Shown here piece after piece: positions 61,923-64,000 of a DNA stretch of 64,000 nt. The notes beneath the pieces were generated by a model. The model worked only from the letters and a program-made list of their open reading frames with translations. It was not told where the DNA came from and did no database searches. Each line of letters begins with the position of its first letter. The stretch's first letter is position 1. The stretch comes from Spirosoma rhododendri (GTDB lineage Bacteria > Bacteroidota > Bacteroidia > Cytophagales > Spirosomataceae): assembly GCF_012849055.1 (NCBI RefSeq), contig NZ_CP051677.1:4045001-4109000 (forward strand). The letters run 5' to 3'. A program made the translations under genes and the position numbers.

Positions 61923-62534
61923 ATGAATAATGAGTTGCAGCCCACTACCGTCGATGAGCAAAGCCTGTTATGGAGTCGTTTTAAAAACGGCGACTCACTG
62001 GCTTTTGGTCAGTTGGTGACGCAACATTACAAATTGCTGTATAACTACGCGACGAAGTTCTCGAAGGACAGCGCCTTTGTCGAAGACTGTTTACAGGAAG
62101 TGTTTCTCGACCTCTGGTACAATCGGGCCAGCCTGAGCGAGACCGTGTTCGTAAAAGCATACCTGTTAACGGCTGTACGGAACCGATTGCTGAAAGCACT
62201 GCGCCGTGCCGATTTTTTCCGGCCAATCGACGATTTGACATTTTCAGCAGATGCCGTCGAGCGGCCGGTGGAAGAGGTGCTGATCGCAGGAGAGCATCAG
62301 GAGGAGCAGGTGCGTCATCTTCAGCGCAGTATACTGCAACTGACACCCCGTCAGCAGGAGATCATCTACCTGCGGTTCTACCAGCACCTAAACAATGACG
62401 AGATAGCTCAACTGTTGACAATAAGCCGCCCCGCTGTCGCTAATTTGCTCAGTATATCGCTGAAAGAGCTACGTAAAAAGATTCAACTACCCATCGTTGT
62501 GTTTGTGTTACTGCTGGGCCCGGCCTTGCGCTAA
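61923..62534 (+). CDS. ECF sigma factor, FecI-like
   Basis: 203 residues from ATG 61923. Region 2 FGQLVTQHYKLLYNYATKFSKDSAFVEDCLQEVFLDLWYNR (about 27-68) and region 4 LTPRQQEIIYLRFYQHLNNDEIAQLLTISRPAVANLLSISLKEL (about 140-185) are complete. It directs RNA polymerase to target promoters, likely the locus itself. The C-terminus is an unusually hydrophobic segment (LPIVVFVLLLGPALR) that could touch the membrane. FecR follows after 108 bases. Confidence 0.92.
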   Translation: MNNELQPTTVDEQSLLWSRFKNGDSLAFGQLVTQHYKLLYNYATKFSKDSAFVEDCLQEVFLDLWYNRASLSETVFVKAYLLTAVRNRLLKALRRADFFRPIDDLTFSADAVERPVEEVLIAGEHQEEQVRHLQRSILQLTPRQQEIIYLRFYQHLNNDEIAQLLTISRPAVANLLSISLKELRKKIQLPIVVFVLLLGPALR

Positions 62535-62642
62535 CTGGGTGAGTTAGAAAGGATTCATATTTTTTCGGAAAAAAGTTTACTTTTTTTTGGTGATAAACAA
62601 CGCGGAGCTGGACTACTGATACTAGAGACTCCTTACGCGTTG

Positions 62643-63755
62643 ATGAACAACTTCTCTAATTACACGGCCGATGACCTGGCAGCTGACCCTACTTTCGCCG
62701 AGTGGGTACGTCGGCCCGACGACCCACGCTACGCATTCTGGGCTGGGTGGGTAGCCCAGCACCCCGAACAGCAGGAAACGATTGTTCAGGCCGTCATACT
62801 CGTGCAGGCCATACATGGCTTGTACGATACCGATGAGTTGGTCGATCGGCATTTGCGGGAAAACGTACAGCGAATTGTAACAACCGCCCAGTCTACGGAC
62901 TGGCGTCCCGATAAGGTTGTTGGCCAAAGGGCGACCTGGTGGCAGTGGTCGTCGGTCGCAGCCGCTGCGGTTTTATTAGTAGTAGCGGGCTTTTGGTATG
63001 TGCAATCACCAACCCGGCTGACTGGATCATCCAGTCCCGCTACGACTGCTGAACTCGCGCTGATCGAACGGTCGAATACGGGCACGCACCCCATGACGGT
63101 GCTGCTGAGCGATGGCAGCGTCGTTACGCTGGAGCCGAATAGCTGGCTATCATACCCGCGAACGTTTGCCGCTGACACCCGATTGGTCAACCTGTCGGGC
63201 GAGGCTTTCTTCGATATCAGAAAGAATCCGAAAAGGCCGTTTCTGATCCGTACAGACCGGTCGGTGACCCGCGTGCTGGGCACTAGCTTTCGAATTCGGG
63301 CCTTTCAGCAAAAACCGGTTAGCGTGCTGGTGCGTACGGGGCGGGTAGCTGTTTACGCGCTGGACAAGGCAGGAAACCCGTCGGATGCGTCGACGAAGAG
63401 CGACGTGTTGCTGCCCAATCAGCAGGTGGAGATCGCGGACGGCGTACTAACTAAACGAAATGTGCTGAATCGCAGCGCAGTCGCTCCAATTCAGGTAGGC
63501 CCCACGGAGATCTCATTCGATGATCGGCCCGTCGCGGATGTGCTGACAACGCTCGCTCAGCTGTACGAAGTAACCATCTCATTCGACGCTGATCGACTCA
63601 GCAGTTGTCGGATCACCACGTCTTTCGCCGACGAAACCCTGCCGGAACGGCTGAGCAGCATCTGTCGGGCAATCGGGGCCACCTACCGGATCGGCGCCGA
63701 TCGAATCGACGTCATGAGCCAGGGATGTTCACCGGCTACCAATTTCACCAACTAA
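62643..63755 (+). CDS. FecR-family anti-sigma factor
   Basis: 370 residues from ATG 62643 (TTG at 62640 precedes). N-terminal anti-sigma part (about 1-98), single membrane segment about 101-118 (VAAAAVLLVVAGFWYV), FecR domain (VLLSDGSVVTLEPNSWLSYP, LSGEAFFDIRKN about 185-200, VLGTSFRI) and a C-terminal DUF4974-type domain (ISFDDRPVADVLTTLAQLYEVTI). It transmits a signal from the outer-membrane receptor to the sigma factor. Next to it comes a receptor start at 63934. Confidence 0.92.
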   Translation: MNNFSNYTADDLAADPTFAEWVRRPDDPRYAFWAGWVAQHPEQQETIVQAVILVQAIHGLYDTDELVDRHLRENVQRIVTTAQSTDWRPDKVVGQRATWWQWSSVAAAAVLLVVAGFWYVQSPTRLTGSSSPATTAELALIERSNTGTHPMTVLLSDGSVVTLEPNSWLSYPRTFAADTRLVNLSGEAFFDIRKNPKRPFLIRTDRSVTRVLGTSFRIRAFQQKPVSVLVRTGRVAVYALDKAGNPSDASTKSDVLLPNQQVEIADGVLTKRNVLNRSAVAPIQVGPTEISFDDRPVADVLTTLAQLYEVTISFDADRLSSCRITTSFADETLPERLSSICRAIGATYRIGADRIDVMSQGCSPATNFTN

Positions 63756-63805
63756 CCCAGCGCCTATGATTTAAGCAAAGTTTACTCAGTAGTAACACAA
63801 AAAAA

Positions 63806-63830
63806 GCAACGGTGGGTCCAGCACCGTTGC
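63806..63830 (-). terminator. Hairpin with T-run on the minus strand
   Basis: Perfect 9-base arms 63806-63814 and 63822-63830. The plus strand has an A-run (63799-63805) to the left and no T-run to the right, so as a classical terminator it works on minus-strand transcripts, yet no minus-strand gene is visible to its right. Confidence 0.45.
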
Positions 63831-63933
63831 CTGATTCATCCCTCGTCCGTATCGGTACCTGCAACGGCTTCCAGAAGCTGACGGGGACGTATTTGTCCTA
63901 TCCTTAATCAAATTGAACAAATCCAGCAAATTT

Positions 63934-64000
63934 ATGCATAAATGTGAGTCGTTTCAACGGTTGACGTTTGGGATTATGAAACTCATTATCTGTCAGCTTT
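63934..64000 (+). CDS. Start of a SusC/RagA-type TonB-dependent receptor (partial)
   Basis: ATG 63934 opens 22 codons to the right edge: MHKCESFQRLTFGIMKLIIC and so on, with basic residues then a hydrophobic stretch. SusC-type receptors downstream of fecR in this phylum commonly begin with this FxRLTxxIMKLTL-like head. The call rests on that resemblance and on the FecI-FecR context; no barrel or plug sequence is in the window. Confidence 0.5.
   Translation, partial: MHKCESFQRLTFGIMKLIICQL

Overview
The window looks like a stretch of chromosome from a Bacteroidota bacterium of the order Cytophagales, most like Spirosoma and its relatives. I infer this from gene content and signals, not from a database search. 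Signals include TAnnTTTG-type -7 promoter boxes (tRNA-Ser, alaS, an ABC-F gene, a response regulator, an ECF sigma gene) and a FecI-like sigma / FecR-like anti-sigma / SusC-like receptor start at the right edge. Content typical of the group includes DUF1080, Tat-signalled Gfo/Idh/MocA, LytTR and GIN-type proteins. Base composition is fairly G+C rich, with a few clearly A+T-richer patches. No rRNA, CRISPR array, transposase or integrase was seen.

Layout. 1-2263 (minus): envelope glycan genes, namely a cut GT9 heptosyltransferase, gmhB and a frameshifted GT4 glycosyltransferase. 2709-5151: asparaginase, then tRNA-Ser(CGA) followed by a 1.15-kb A+T-rich segment that ends in a second, imperfect copy of the tRNA 3' end, which looks like a relic mini-island. 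5302-8076 (minus): a small unknown gene and a soluble GAF-PAS-PAS histidine kinase. 8558-13671: ethanolamine ammonia-lyase, with eutB and eutC separated by five unrelated small genes. 13604-18478: dprA, a PhoX-like lipoprotein and a dihaem cytochrome c peroxidase with an extra N-terminal domain. 18538-22787: MerR regulator, alaS, a Doc-type toxin-antitoxin pair, and an MNT antitoxin whose HEPN partner is truncated. 22994-29937: lipoprotein, Bcr/CflA efflux pump, Tat-exported acetamidase/formamidase, FMN reductase, Ohr peroxidase, large MscS channel. 30260-34081 (minus): patatin lipase, outer-membrane barrel, membrane protein, DUF1080 protein. 34234-37002: a translationally coupled ABC / permease / GntR (YtrA-type) / GIN-like operon. 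37114-48962: membrane proteins, M61 peptidase, esterase, zinc alcohol dehydrogenase, Gfo/Idh/MocA, DinB protein, lipoprotein, a divergent pair of M20 hydrolases, DUF4239. 49326-60518: murI, LytTR response regulator (frameshifted tail), ABC-F, SDR, a glutathione-reductase-like flavoprotein, OsmC, pyrE, CNNM/CBS protein, NatAB-like ABC exporter. 60520-64000: a CxxC/carboxypeptidase-regulatory-like protein, a cysteine-rich GDCC protein, then the ECF sigma / FecR / TonB-receptor signalling locus.

Most genes are ordinary housekeeping or envelope functions in short transcription units. The unusual layer lies between genes: many 3' ends carry long, often perfect inverted repeats. Some are dispersed families (two copies of a GGAGGGATCTTCG hairpin, a 39-bp nested hairpin near 14.8 kb). 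Others are built from low-complexity phrases (GAATGATTGAAT, GAGTGAAA, CACAGAGTCACAGAG, GTTCAAGGTTTAA, GTTGTAAAGTTG). Two genes carry single-base losses in G/C runs that would each be repaired by one base. I found no single locus that I can call a new biological system. The strongest leads are the tRNA-Ser mini-island, the split eutBC locus, the hairpin families, and enzymes that have lost a hallmark active-site motif.
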